The position numbers were made by a program, and so were the translations under genes. A stretch of DNA of 64,000 nt from Rhodococcus jostii NBRC 16295 (GTDB lineage Bacteria > Actinomycetota > Actinomycetes > Mycobacteriales > Mycobacteriaceae): positions 157,562 through 221,561 of the forward strand of contig NZ_BCWY01000006.1 of assembly GCF_001894825.1 (NCBI RefSeq). Direction: 5' to 3'. Positions 16,598 to 25,275 of the stretch are shown piece by piece (position 1 is the stretch's first letter; each line of letters opens with the position of its first letter). The notes under the pieces were generated by a model, which made no database searches, was not told where the DNA came from, and saw nothing but the letters and a program-made list of their open reading frames with translations.

Positions 16598-17734
16598 TCA
16601 CGCCCTGGGGAACGGCCACGGGTTGAAATGGCAGGTCAACCCGTTCATCGGGACGATGCCCTCGGGGTCGAGCTGCGCGATGTCGTTGTTGGCCGTCCCG
16701 AACGTCTGCTGCATCATCACCGGCGCGAGGCCACCCTCCGTCTCGCACGGCTGGTGGTCCTGGTAGCCGATGGCGTGGCCGACCTCGTGGTTGATCTGGT
16801 ACTGCCGGTAGGACCCGATGTCGCCCTGGAACGCGATCGCGCCGCGCACCCAGCGCGGCTCGTTGAGGACGACGCGGTCGATACCGGGGTTGTAGCAGGA
16901 CACCTCGAGCTGGATGTCGTAGCCGCACGCGTCACGAATCGTCATCTGCGACGTCAGTGACACCCGGAAGTCGGGGTCGCCCTGGTCGACGCGGCGGAAC
17001 GCGAACCGCGGGTCCTTCGTCCAGCTCTTCGGGTTCGACAGCGTCTGGTCGACCATCCGGCCGAACGACTCGTCGCCGCCGAATCCGGAGGTGTCGACGC
17101 CGTCCTCGATCTCCACGCTGTAGGTGAATTCACGTTCGGTGCCCTGCCCGACCTTCGGCCCGGCTCCGGGAACCACGTGCCAGGTGCCGGCGCCCACCGC
17201 GGTGAACGGGCCTCCCTCCGGTAACGCGCCCGACGGAAGTTCGGCGGCGAAGTTCCCGTCGGCCTCCGGCGGGACCCCGATGACGCTCGAGCCGTCGGTG
17301 TCGCGGGACAGGGTGCCGAACCCGGGGGTGTCGGTCTCGGCGGTCGTCTCGTTGGCCCCGGTGTCCCGGACCGCGTCGACCACGACGAGAACGGTGACGA
17401 CCAGCAGGATCGGGATGGCGTAGGCGCGCCAACCGTAGGTGGAGACGAACCGGCCGATGCGGCTCTGCTTCCTCGCCTGCCGCTCGGGACGCGGGTTCCG
17501 GGGCCGGCCGACGTCGCGGCTGGTCGGGTCCCATTGCGCACGCAGTGGTTGATGCGACTGCGCTCGCGGCGCCGACTGCGAGGCGCGGGGAGGGACTTCA
17601 CGCTGGTCGATGCTGCGCGATCGTCGCTCCCCGTCCTCGGAGCTCTGCGGAGCCCGGCCGCGAACACGCGGTCCTCCTCGGTCAGTCACGCAGCCCAGAA
17701 TCTCACAGTCCGGCACCACCTCGTCCCAGCGCAC
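16598..17734 (-). CDS. DUF3152 membrane-anchored metzincin-like protein
   Basis: Up to 378 residues. A long basic, disordered N-terminal part ends in one membrane segment near residue 105-125 (YAIPILLVVTVLVVV), and the rest should be outside the cell. The outer domain has a zinc-peptidase motif HEVGHAIGYQDH, matching HExxHxxGxxD of metzincins such as snapalysin, followed by a methionine-rich APVMMQQ that could be the Met-turn. Four cysteines in the domain fit disulfides. It corresponds to M. tuberculosis Rv3207c. The start is uncertain: ATG 17734 or GTG 17689, and the true protein may be shorter. The substrate is unknown. It is divergent from the TetR gene. Confidence 0.8.
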   Translation of the reverse strand: MRWDEVVPDCEILGCVTDRGGPRVRGRAPQSSEDGERRSRSIDQREVPPRASQSAPRAQSHQPLRAQWDPTSRDVGRPRNPRPERQARKQSRIGRFVSTYGWRAYAIPILLVVTVLVVVDAVRDTGANETTAETDTPGFGTLSRDTDGSSVIGVPPEADGNFAAELPSGALPEGGPFTAVGAGTWHVVPGAGPKVGQGTEREFTYSVEIEDGVDTSGFGGDESFGRMVDQTLSNPKSWTKDPRFAFRRVDQGDPDFRVSLTSQMTIRDACGYDIQLEVSCYNPGIDRVVLNEPRWVRGAIAFQGDIGSYRQYQINHEVGHAIGYQDHQPCETEGGLAPVMMQQTFGTANNDIAQLDPEGIVPMNGLTCHFNPWPFPRA

Positions 17735-17904
17735 TGTCCGCTGCTCATTCGGCGTGTCACGCGGATGCTGCCCGCAACGTCGCGGCTATCGGGATCACCA
17801 GGTGCCCTCGAGGCCACCGGCGCGTCAGCTACCGGTCAGACAATATCCTTGACCGGGCGAGTCCAGCGAGTCCACCATGAACGGTTCACTACGCGCGGGT
17901 ATCG

Positions 17905-17928
17905 TTCACACAGTTACACAGAATGTGA
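17905..17928. promoter_or_regulatory. Inverted repeat before TetR gene
   Basis: TTCACA and TGTGA arms face each other across a 13-base centre, 30-55 bases upstream of the TetR-family start and in the divergent promoter region shared with the DUF3152 gene. TetR proteins usually bind their own promoter, so autoregulation is the simplest reading. The arms are short and the match could be chance. Confidence 0.3.
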
Positions 17929-18630
<702 letters not shown>

Positions 18631-18640
18631 CACCGTGCAT

Positions 18641-18681
18641 GAGAAAGGGCCCGCAGTCGAGTCGACTGCGGGCCCTTTCTC
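18641..18681. terminator. Bidirectional terminator
   Basis: A perfect 20-base inverted repeat, GAGAAAGGGCCCGCAGTCGA and its complement, separated by one base. It lies between the convergent TetR and DUF3107 stops. Each strand ends the stem in a run of pyrimidines (CCCTTTCTC), so it can serve both genes. Confidence 0.85.
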
Positions 18682-18687
18682 GTGTGC

Positions 18688-18918
18688 TCACTTGGTCGGA
18701 GCGAAACCGACCTTGCGGATATCGGACGGGCCGATCTCCACGTAGGCGATCTTGCTGGACTGAATGAGGTACTTGCGTCCCTTGTCGTCCTGCAGAGACA
18801 AGATCCCGTCGCCTCCGGCGAGGGCGTCCGAGACCAATGTCTCGACCTCGTCCGGGGTCTGCTCGCTGCTGACGATGAGCTCACGCGGGCTGTCGATTAC
18901 ACCGATCTTGACCTCCAC
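18688..18918 (-). CDS. DUF3107 protein (TB9.4-like)
   Basis: A 76-residue protein of the DUF3107 family, the counterpart of M. tuberculosis Rv3208A (TB9.4). It starts VEVKIGVIDSPREL and ends in a conserved YVEIGPSDIRKVGF segment. I chose the GTG at 18918 because CGGAGG lies seven bases upstream and the family begins at this point; the frame extends to 19059 without similarity. It is a small alpha/beta protein with no known function. It shares its terminator with the convergent TetR gene. Confidence 0.85.
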   Translation of the reverse strand: MEVKIGVIDSPRELIVSSEQTPDEVETLVSDALAGGDGILSLQDDKGRKYLIQSSKIAYVEIGPSDIRKVGFAPTK

Positions 18919-19051
18919 GGTCAACCTCCGAACTCTCCGAGAAACATCAGCTGTCCTGGCCAGGCTAATGCAGCCGCCGCCGCGGGTGCGCGTCTGTGGG
19001 CTGTGCCCTGAGCGAACACGTGCCGTCACAGCAGGCACGACGGCGGTGCCG

Positions 19052-19732
19052 TCACACAAGCCCCAGCACGGCCATGCGTTCGGCGTGCATCTCCTGCATG
19101 CGGTCGAACAGCGCGACGACCCCGTTGAGGTCGCCGGACGCGGAGATGACGAGTTCGGTCAGCGCCTCCCGCTGCGCGAGGACGAACTGTGCCTGGGTGA
19201 TGGCCTCGCCGAGCAGTCGCCGGCCCCACAGCATGAGGCGGTCCTTGTCGCGGCTGCTGGCCTTGATCGCCTGCTGCACCTCGTGGACGACGAACTCCGA
19301 GTGGCCGGTCTGCGAGAGCACCTCCTCGACCGTCCGCGAGGCCTCGGCGGGCAGTGAGTGCCCGATTTCGCGGTAGAAGTCCGCGGCGATCCCGTCGCCG
19401 ACGTACGCCTTCACCAATGCCTCGAGCCACGTCGACGGGGTGGTGGACGCGTGATAGTTGTCCAGTGCGCGGACGAAGGGGTCCATTGCCTCGTAGATGT
19501 CGAACCCGCGGGCGGTCAGAGCCTTCTCGAGCATCTCGAAGTGACCCATCTCGGCAGCCGCCATGCTCGCGAGTGCCACTTTGCCCTGCAGGGTGCGCGC
19601 CATCAGCGCGTCCTCGGACAGCCGGTAGAACGCGGAGATCTCGCCGTACGCGAGGACCGCGAAGAGTTCACTGACGCCGGGGTGATCAGCGGGAATGGTG
19701 GAATCAGAGGATGCAGGCGTGTTGGGCTCCAT
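19052..19732 (-). CDS. Ferritin-fold protein, MiaE-like
   Basis: A 226-residue four-helix protein resembling the MiaE_2 group of ferritin-like diiron proteins (M. tuberculosis Rv3210c). Iron-ligand candidates are visible as AEMGHFEMLE (an ExxH pair), the paired SEFVVHEV, and EAITQAQ in the last helix. True MiaE hydroxylates modified adenosine in tRNA, but for this actinobacterial branch activity is unproven. I chose the ATG at 19732 before EPNTPASSDST; the open frame runs much further upstream under the helicase gene and is not coding there. Helices start at GVSELFAVLAYGEISAFYRLSE. It is divergent from the helicase across a 324-base gap. Confidence 0.8.
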   Translation of the reverse strand: MEPNTPASSDSTIPADHPGVSELFAVLAYGEISAFYRLSEDALMARTLQGKVALASMAAAEMGHFEMLEKALTARGFDIYEAMDPFVRALDNYHASTTPSTWLEALVKAYVGDGIAADFYREIGHSLPAEASRTVEEVLSQTGHSEFVVHEVQQAIKASSRDKDRLMLWGRRLLGEAITQAQFVLAQREALTELVISASGDLNGVVALFDRMQEMHAERMAVLGLV

Positions 19733-20056
19733 GGCGCCACAGCCTAGTGTGTCGGGCAGTGATGTTTGCCATGCGTAACCAGTTGTGGGGCGTTCTCCGG
19801 CTACAATGATCGTGGGCAACCGCTCGCGACCACGTTCGTCCTCACGGAGAACGCGGGTCGAGTGATGATCGATCACGATCCGATCGGCGGTTCCCACCGA
19901 TAATGTGCGCGCACCTGATCGACGGTCCCAGCCGCGCCTCGCCGAAATCTCCGATTTCTGCGCTGAGGCAGAGGCAGGATCGACTCGGAAGAGGACATCG
20001 ACGAGAGCGTCGACTGGGAAATCGGGCCGACCAGCGGCCTGGCCCTTACCTCGTGC
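19733..20056. other. Long divergent intergenic region, helicase leader
   Basis: This is the only stretch above 300 bases without a convincing gene. It must hold the promoters of the ferritin-fold gene (leftward) and of the helicase (rightward). A -10-like TACAAT at 19802-19807 would give the helicase mRNA a leader of roughly 240-270 bases. Short open frames occur (for example from 19903), but their base composition by codon position is unlike the neighbours. I saw no clear riboswitch or tRNA. Confidence 0.5.
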
Positions 20057-21679
20057 GTGCGTGCAGCTACGAGGAAGGCCAGTCCCCTGAGCAAGATCAC
20101 TGTCGACCATGAAGACGACGCAACCGAGACCACTCTCTCGGCGCAGCTCGACTCCACGCACGTCGCCCCCACTTTCGCCGAGCTCGGAGTTCGCGACGAG
20201 ATCGTCCGCGCGCTCGACGAGATCGGCATCGAGCGCACCTTCGCCATCCAGGAGCTCACGCTCCCCCTCGCCCTCGCCGGCGACGACCTGATCGGTCAGG
20301 CCCGCACGGGCATGGGTAAGACGTTCGGTTTCGGCGTCCCGCTGCTCCACCGCATCTCCACCGGCACCACCGGCACCGCAGCGCTCGACGGCACGCCCCG
20401 CGCGCTGATCATCGTCCCCACCCGCGAGCTGTGCATCCAGGTCACCAAGGATCTCGAGGGCGCCGCGAAGTACCTGAAGGGCGAGAAGAACAAGCTCGAG
20501 GTCCTCGCCATCTACGGTGGCCGCCCCTACGAGACGCAGATCGCGACTCTCCAGAAGGGCGCCGACGTCGTCGTCGGCACCCCCGGCCGCCTCCTCGACC
20601 TGGCCAACCAGGGTCATCTGATCCTGGGCAAGGTCGAGGTCCTCGTGCTCGACGAGGCCGACGAGATGCTCGACCTCGGCTTCCTGCCCGACATCGAGCG
20701 CATCCTCGGGATGGTTCCGGACAAGCGGCAGACGATGCTGTTCTCGGCCACCATGCCGGGCCCGATCATCACCCTTGCCCGCACGTTCCTCACCCAGCCG
20801 ACGCACATCCGCGCCGAGCAGGCCGACGATTCGGCGGTGCACGACCGGACCAGCCAGCACATCTACCGGGCGCACGCGCTCGACAAGGCGGAGATGGTCG
20901 CCCGCGTGCTGCAGGCCGAGGGTCGCGGCGCGACGATGATCTTCACACGCACCAAGCGCACCGCGCAGAAGGTCGCCGACGATCTCGCCGAGCGCGGATT
21001 CTCCGTCGGCTCCGTTCACGGTGACCTCAACCAGGTTGCCCGCGAGAAGGCGTTGAAAGCGTTCCGGACCGGCAAGATCGACGTGCTGGTCGCGACGGAC
21101 GTCGCAGCTCGCGGTATCGACATCGACGACGTCACGCACGTCATCAACTACCAGTGCCCGGAGGACGAGAAGACTTACGTCCACCGGATCGGCCGCACCG
21201 GCCGCGCGGGCCGCACCGGCATCGCCGTGACGCTCGTGGACTGGGACGACATTCCCCGCTGGCAGCTCATCGACAAGGCCCTCGGTCTCGGTATCCCCGA
21301 TCCGGTCGAGACGTATTCCAGCTCACCGCACCTGTACGAGGAACTGTCGATCCCGACCGAGGCGACCGGCACGATCAAGCGCGCCCGCGTCGAGAAGGCC
21401 GAGAAGTCCGAGAAGGTCGCTCCGGAGCAGGGCGAGAACGCCGAGCAGGGTGAGAGAGCCGAGCGCACGGAGCGTCCGGCACGCACCCGCGCCCGTCGAC
21501 GCACCCGCGGTGGCCGTCCCGCCGATTCCGTGGGCCCCAAGTCCGTGTCGCCGGAGCCGACGGCACCCGAATCCGCTGCTCCGAGCACGGACAGCGACGG
21601 CGAAGGCGCATCCAAGCCCCGCCGGCGCCGCCGCCGCCGGACCACGAAGGTCGGCGCCGCCGCGACGAACGCGGAGTAG
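20057..21679 (+). CDS. DEAD-box RNA helicase
   Basis: About 530-540 residues. The helicase core shows all standard motifs in order: Q motif (FAIQELTLPLAL), ARTGMGKT, PTRELCIQ, TPGRLLDL, DEADEML, SATMP, then IFTRTKRTAQ, ATDVAARGIDIDD and HRIGRTGRAGRTG. The C-terminal 110 residues are disordered, first Glu/Lys-rich, then Arg-rich (RTRARRRTRGGR and RRRRRRR), likely an RNA-binding tail. It is the RhlE-like helicase at M. tuberculosis Rv3211. The start is uncertain: GTG 20057 lacks a ribosome site, whereas a CTG at 20087 has GAGGAAGG eight bases upstream and opens SKITVDHEDD. It may help RNA unwinding or decay, particularly in the cold. Confidence 0.92.
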   Translation: MRAATRKASPLSKITVDHEDDATETTLSAQLDSTHVAPTFAELGVRDEIVRALDEIGIERTFAIQELTLPLALAGDDLIGQARTGMGKTFGFGVPLLHRISTGTTGTAALDGTPRALIIVPTRELCIQVTKDLEGAAKYLKGEKNKLEVLAIYGGRPYETQIATLQKGADVVVGTPGRLLDLANQGHLILGKVEVLVLDEADEMLDLGFLPDIERILGMVPDKRQTMLFSATMPGPIITLARTFLTQPTHIRAEQADDSAVHDRTSQHIYRAHALDKAEMVARVLQAEGRGATMIFTRTKRTAQKVADDLAERGFSVGSVHGDLNQVAREKALKAFRTGKIDVLVATDVAARGIDIDDVTHVINYQCPEDEKTYVHRIGRTGRAGRTGIAVTLVDWDDIPRWQLIDKALGLGIPDPVETYSSSPHLYEELSIPTEATGTIKRARVEKAEKSEKVAPEQGENAEQGERAERTERPARTRARRRTRGGRPADSVGPKSVSPEPTAPESAAPSTDSDGEGASKPRRRRRRRTTKVGAAATNAE

Positions 21680-21688
21680 CCGGCCACC

Positions 21689-22903
21689 GTGCTCGCACCT
21701 GAGCGGCGCTCGCGCGCCGATCTCGTCGTCGCGGCCGGAATCGCACTGGCCGTGGTGGTCGCCATCACCGTGGTGTGGTTCCGCAGCGACGCCCGGGGCA
21801 CCACCTCGATCACCGCGGCCGAGCCGCCTGCCGCGCTCGTCACGGCGCTGACCGTGCCGGAGACGCTGAACCCGATCTGGGATTCGTCCAGCTCCGCCAC
21901 GACCGCACCCCTCGTCGTCGGTGGTGCGGTCGTGACCGCGGAGGGCGGAGACGTCGTCGGACGGGACCGCATGTCGGGCGCCGAACTGTGGCGGTACGAG
22001 CGCGACCTCGACCTGTGCGGTGTGACAGCGTCCTGGGAGAAGGTCGTGGCCGTGTACCGCGACCACCGCGGATGCTCGCAGGTCACCGAACTCGACGGCG
22101 GTACCGGCCAGCGCCTGGCCCAGCGGAACAGCGACGCGGATTCCGAGGTGTCGCTGACGTCCGACGGCACCTATGTGGCGTCCCTCGGCGACAGTCGTCT
22201 GGAGCTGTGGCGTTCCGACCTGGTGCGCACCGTGGAGTACGGCCGGGTGGACGCGCCGGTGAATCCCAAGAAGCAGCCCCGCAGCGGGTGCACGCTGATC
22301 GACGCCGGTTCGAGCAGTAGCCGGTTCTCCGTTCTCGAGCGCTGCCCCGGCGAGGCGGCCGATCGTCTGACGGTCATGAATCCGTCGCCGAAGGACAACC
22401 AGGAACCCGAAGAGTACGGCTCCAGCGTCCTCGCGGGTGTCGACGCCGGCGTCGAGGGTGCCCGCATCCTCGGGGTATCGGGCGAGACCACGGCCGTGTA
22501 TCTCCCCGCGGGGAAGACGTACGGGCCGCGGCTCGGTCTGTTCGACGGCACCGGCAACGCCGTGTCCGAGTACGCGCTGTCCGGTCCGGTGGGACCGGAA
22601 CCGGTCACCTCGACGAGCAGTTCGGTGGTCACGTGGTGGACGGGTTCCGAGGTGGTGTCCCTCGGCGCCTCCGATCTCGCACCCCGCTGGGCCTTTCCGG
22701 GCGCTCTCGGCCCCGGCGCCGTGATGGCCGGCAATCTACTGGTTCCGGTGGACTCCGGCATCGCCGTGCTCGACCTGTCGACCGGAGCGTTGTTGCGGAC
22801 GATCCCCGTGGCCCGCGACGCCGCAACCGGTCCGATCACCACGACCGTGGCAGGCGACGTCGTCCTCGAACAGCGCGCAGACCGGGTCGTGGCGCTGCGC
22901 TGA
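21689..22903 (+). CDS. Membrane-anchored beta-propeller protein (Rv3212-like)
   Basis: A 404-residue protein with a short basic N-terminus, one membrane segment at about residues 13-30 (VVAAGIALAVVVAITVVWF), and an external domain of repeated strand units. Segments such as VVTAEGGDVVGRDRMSGAELWRYE and LLVPVDSGIAVLDLSTGALLRTI are typical PQQ-type propeller blades, and four cysteines could pair outside the cell. The ligand is unknown; I see no PQQ enzyme residues. The start is a GTG 10 bases after the helicase stop, so the two are probably in one operon, as in M. tuberculosis Rv3211-Rv3212. Confidence 0.8.
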   Translation: MLAPERRSRADLVVAAGIALAVVVAITVVWFRSDARGTTSITAAEPPAALVTALTVPETLNPIWDSSSSATTAPLVVGGAVVTAEGGDVVGRDRMSGAELWRYERDLDLCGVTASWEKVVAVYRDHRGCSQVTELDGGTGQRLAQRNSDADSEVSLTSDGTYVASLGDSRLELWRSDLVRTVEYGRVDAPVNPKKQPRSGCTLIDAGSSSSRFSVLERCPGEAADRLTVMNPSPKDNQEPEEYGSSVLAGVDAGVEGARILGVSGETTAVYLPAGKTYGPRLGLFDGTGNAVSEYALSGPVGPEPVTSTSSSVVTWWTGSEVVSLGASDLAPRWAFPGALGPGAVMAGNLLVPVDSGIAVLDLSTGALLRTIPVARDAATGPITTTVAGDVVLEQRADRVVALR

Positions 22904-22912
22904 GGTGACCGC

Positions 22913-23320
22913 TCACGCGGGTTCGGCGAACACGACGAGGTAGCCGTCGAGGTCGCGGATCCAGATCTCCCGGTGTCCCGCATTGGGATTGACGTGCACG
23001 TCGGTGATCACGTCGGCCCCCGCCTCCCGCAGCCGCGCGACGGTCGCGTCGAATTCGGCGGCCTCGAACCAGATCGCCACCCCGTTCCCCCGCGGAAGTG
23101 CGGGATCACCGACGGGGCCGTGGTGGTGTCCCTCCTCGAGCCGGTGCAACTGCAGGACCATGTGCCCGTCGACGAGGAGTTGCTCGTAGTCCCGTCCACC
23201 GTGGCCGCTGTGCGCGCCCAGGACCTTCCGGTACCACTCGCCGGCCCGTTCGACGTCGTCGACGGCGAGGAGCGGCTGAGCCCGCATCGTGAGGGTGTTG
23301 CTCCGGGGTGCGTCTGTCAT
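22913..23320 (-). CDS. VOC-family glyoxalase/bleomycin-resistance-like protein
   Basis: A 135-residue protein with the two beta-alpha-beta-beta-beta units of the vicinal oxygen chelate fold (LLAVDDVERAGEWYRKVLGA at the start; EIWIRDLDGYLVVFAEP at the end). A cluster of histidines (EEGHHHGPVG) sits between the halves. Members bind or modify small molecules, and metal ligands cannot be fixed here. It lies 60 bases downstream of the GlxA-type regulator on the same strand and may belong to its regulon. It is the first gene of a four-gene insertion relative to M. tuberculosis. Confidence 0.8.
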   Translation of the reverse strand: MTDAPRSNTLTMRAQPLLAVDDVERAGEWYRKVLGAHSGHGGRDYEQLLVDGHMVLQLHRLEEGHHHGPVGDPALPRGNGVAIWFEAAEFDATVARLREAGADVITDVHVNPNAGHREIWIRDLDGYLVVFAEPA

Positions 23321-23380
23321 GGTGTCGACGCTAGCGCCGCGCGCTCCCCCTCACTTGGACGAATGAGCACCCCGCACTCG

Positions 23381-24370
23381 TCATCGAAACGTCGCGCGGT
23401 ACGCGGTGGGTGAGACGCCGACGGTGCGAGAGAGATGCTGTCGCAGCGACGTCGCGGTGCCGAAACCCGCGGCCCAGGCCACGTCGTCGACCGGCAGATC
23501 GGTGTTCTCGAGCAGTTCGCGTGCGCGGATGATCCGCTGTTCGAGAATCCACTGCGTCGGCGACATCCCGGTCTCGGCACGGAATCGCCGGGTGAACGTG
23601 CGCACGCTCATCGACTCCCACGCGGCCATCTCCCGCAGCGACAGCGGTTGATCGAGCCGGGTCAGTGCCCGGGCCCGCGCTTGCGCGGTGGATGCACCGG
23701 CGGCCTCCGGGACGGGCTCGGTGATGAACTGCGCCTGACCACCGCTGCGGTGGGGCGGCACGACCGTTCCCCTCGCCACCTCGTTGGCCACCGACGCTCC
23801 GTGGTCGACCCGGATCATGTACAGGCACAGATCGATTCCCGAGGCGACCCCGGCGGCGGTGAGGACGGCACCGTCGTGGGTGTAGAGCACACCGGGGTCC
23901 AGCCGAACGTGGGGATAGAGCCGCCGGAACGCGTCCGCCGACTTCCAGTGCGTCGTGGCGCGCCGGTTCTCGAGGAGCCCGGCGGCCGCGAGAACGAACG
24001 AACCGGTGCAGATCGACGCCATCCGGGTACCGGGGCGAATGTGCGCGAAGGCATCTGCGAGCGGGCGGGGCAGGCAGCCGTCTTCGGGTGGGTCGTAGTC
24101 CTGGTCCGATGCCGGGACCACGACGGTGTCGGCCGTGCCGAGCAGTGCGGGACCGTGCTCGACCGAGATCGTCACGTCGGTGTCGGTGCGGACGGCACCG
24201 GGAGTGAGGGCGCAGGTCAGGACTTCGTAGAGCGGCTCACCGTCCCGCGATCTCGCCTCCCCGAACAGGCGGTGGACGATGCCGAACTCGATCGGGAGAA
24301 CGCCGTCGCGCACGAACACGACCACACGGTGGGGACGCACGAGCCGCGAGCGGTCTCCCGAATCGGACAT
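23381..24370 (-). CDS. AraC-family regulator with DJ-1/PfpI domain (GlxA-like)
   Basis: A 329-residue regulator. Residues 10-190 form a DJ-1/PfpI domain (VVVFVRDGVLPIEFGIVHRLFGEA; the elbow reads MASICTGSFVLAAAGLL, with Cys at the usual nucleophile position). Residues 225-325 are a double helix-turn-helix of AraC type (LSLREMAAWESMSVRTFTRRFRAETGMSPTQWI, then VDDVAWAAGFGTATSLRQHLSR). Such GlxA-like proteins respond to small metabolites. It is divergent from a quinone reductase-SDR pair across 99 bases and upstream of the VOC gene, so it probably controls one or both. The start ATG is at 24370. Confidence 0.85.
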   Translation of the reverse strand: MSDSGDRSRLVRPHRVVVFVRDGVLPIEFGIVHRLFGEARSRDGEPLYEVLTCALTPGAVRTDTDVTISVEHGPALLGTADTVVVPASDQDYDPPEDGCLPRPLADAFAHIRPGTRMASICTGSFVLAAAGLLENRRATTHWKSADAFRRLYPHVRLDPGVLYTHDGAVLTAAGVASGIDLCLYMIRVDHGASVANEVARGTVVPPHRSGGQAQFITEPVPEAAGASTAQARARALTRLDQPLSLREMAAWESMSVRTFTRRFRAETGMSPTQWILEQRIIRARELLENTDLPVDDVAWAAGFGTATSLRQHLSRTVGVSPTAYRATFR

Positions 24371-24469
24371 GGCTCGATTATTTCACATAGTGTCCTGCAG
24401 GCCACTGTCGCGACGGCATCTGCGCACGGATGATCGGAGGAGTCAGGACGACCGAGCGGAAGGTGGACC

Positions 24470-25267
24470 ATGAAGATCCTGTGGGTATCGGCACATCCCG
24501 AACCAAAGTCCCTGAACGCGGCACTTCGCAGTGACGCCCTCGCAGCGCTGCGCGGCGCCGGCCACGAGATATGGACCTCCGACCTCTACGGGATGCGATG
24601 GAACCCGGTGGTCACGGCAGACGATTTCGACCACGACCCGCATCGTCGCCTCCGGGTCGGTGCGCGGTCGGCGCAGGCCCTGACCGAGGGGACTCTCGCC
24701 CCCGACATCCGTGCCGAGCAGCGAAAACTCGACTGGGCGGACGCGGTGATCGTGCAGTTTCCGCTGTGGTGGTACGGCATGCCCGCGATCCTCAAAGGGT
24801 GGTTCGACCGGGTCTTCGTCGAGGGCTACGGCTACGGATTGCGCCGCGAGAACGGCTCCACCCGGCGGTACGGCGACGGCACCCTCGCCGGCAAGCGGGC
24901 GATGACGGTCGTCAGTTTCGGCGGCAGCGCGGACAGCGTCGGCCCGCGCGGCATCAACGGCCAGATGGACGAGGTCCTGTTCCCGATCCATCACGGAATC
25001 TTCTGGTACACGGGGATGTCCGTGCTGCCGCCCGTCCTGATCGACAGTGCGGACCGGCTGCCCGACGGCCACTATCCCGGCCTCGCCGCCCGGCTGATCG
25101 ATCGCCTCGCCGGACTGTCCACCGAGGCGCCGTTGCCTTTCCGTGCGCAGGACGGCGGCGATTACGACGCACGCTTCGTGCTGCGGGAGGACCGGGCGCC
25201 CGGCGTCACGGGAGTGCGCGCCCACTATGCGGAGTCCGCACCCGCCACACACTGCAACGTGTTCTAA
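24470..25267 (+). CDS. NAD(P)H dehydrogenase (quinone), flavodoxin-like
   Basis: A 265-residue flavoprotein of the NQO1/MdaB group. The FMN/FAD phosphate region is AHPEPKSLNAAL at residues 8-20, and the signature FPLWWYGMPAILKGWFDRVF near residue 100 is the isoalloxazine/quinone site. It would carry out two-electron reduction of quinones or other electrophiles in the cytosol with NAD(P)H. The ATG has a GGAAGG ribosome site nine bases upstream. It lies eight bases before the SDR gene and is divergent from the GlxA-type regulator, which suggests an inducible detoxification unit. Confidence 0.87.
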   Translation: MKILWVSAHPEPKSLNAALRSDALAALRGAGHEIWTSDLYGMRWNPVVTADDFDHDPHRRLRVGARSAQALTEGTLAPDIRAEQRKLDWADAVIVQFPLWWYGMPAILKGWFDRVFVEGYGYGLRRENGSTRRYGDGTLAGKRAMTVVSFGGSADSVGPRGINGQMDEVLFPIHHGIFWYTGMSVLPPVLIDSADRLPDGHYPGLAARLIDRLAGLSTEAPLPFRAQDGGDYDARFVLREDRAPGVTGVRAHYAESAPATHCNVF

Positions 25268-25275
25268 TTCACGGC

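Noticed and set aside
19903..20112. A 69-codon open frame on the + strand within the gap before the helicase
   Set aside because: Third codon positions are not GC-rich as in the neighbouring genes, the peptide is Arg/Gln-rich without features, and it overlaps the helicase start.
19733..21184. Large minus-strand extension of the ferritin-fold gene under the helicase
   Set aside because: The helicase motifs on the other strand show which is coding; the family similarity on the minus strand starts only at 19732.
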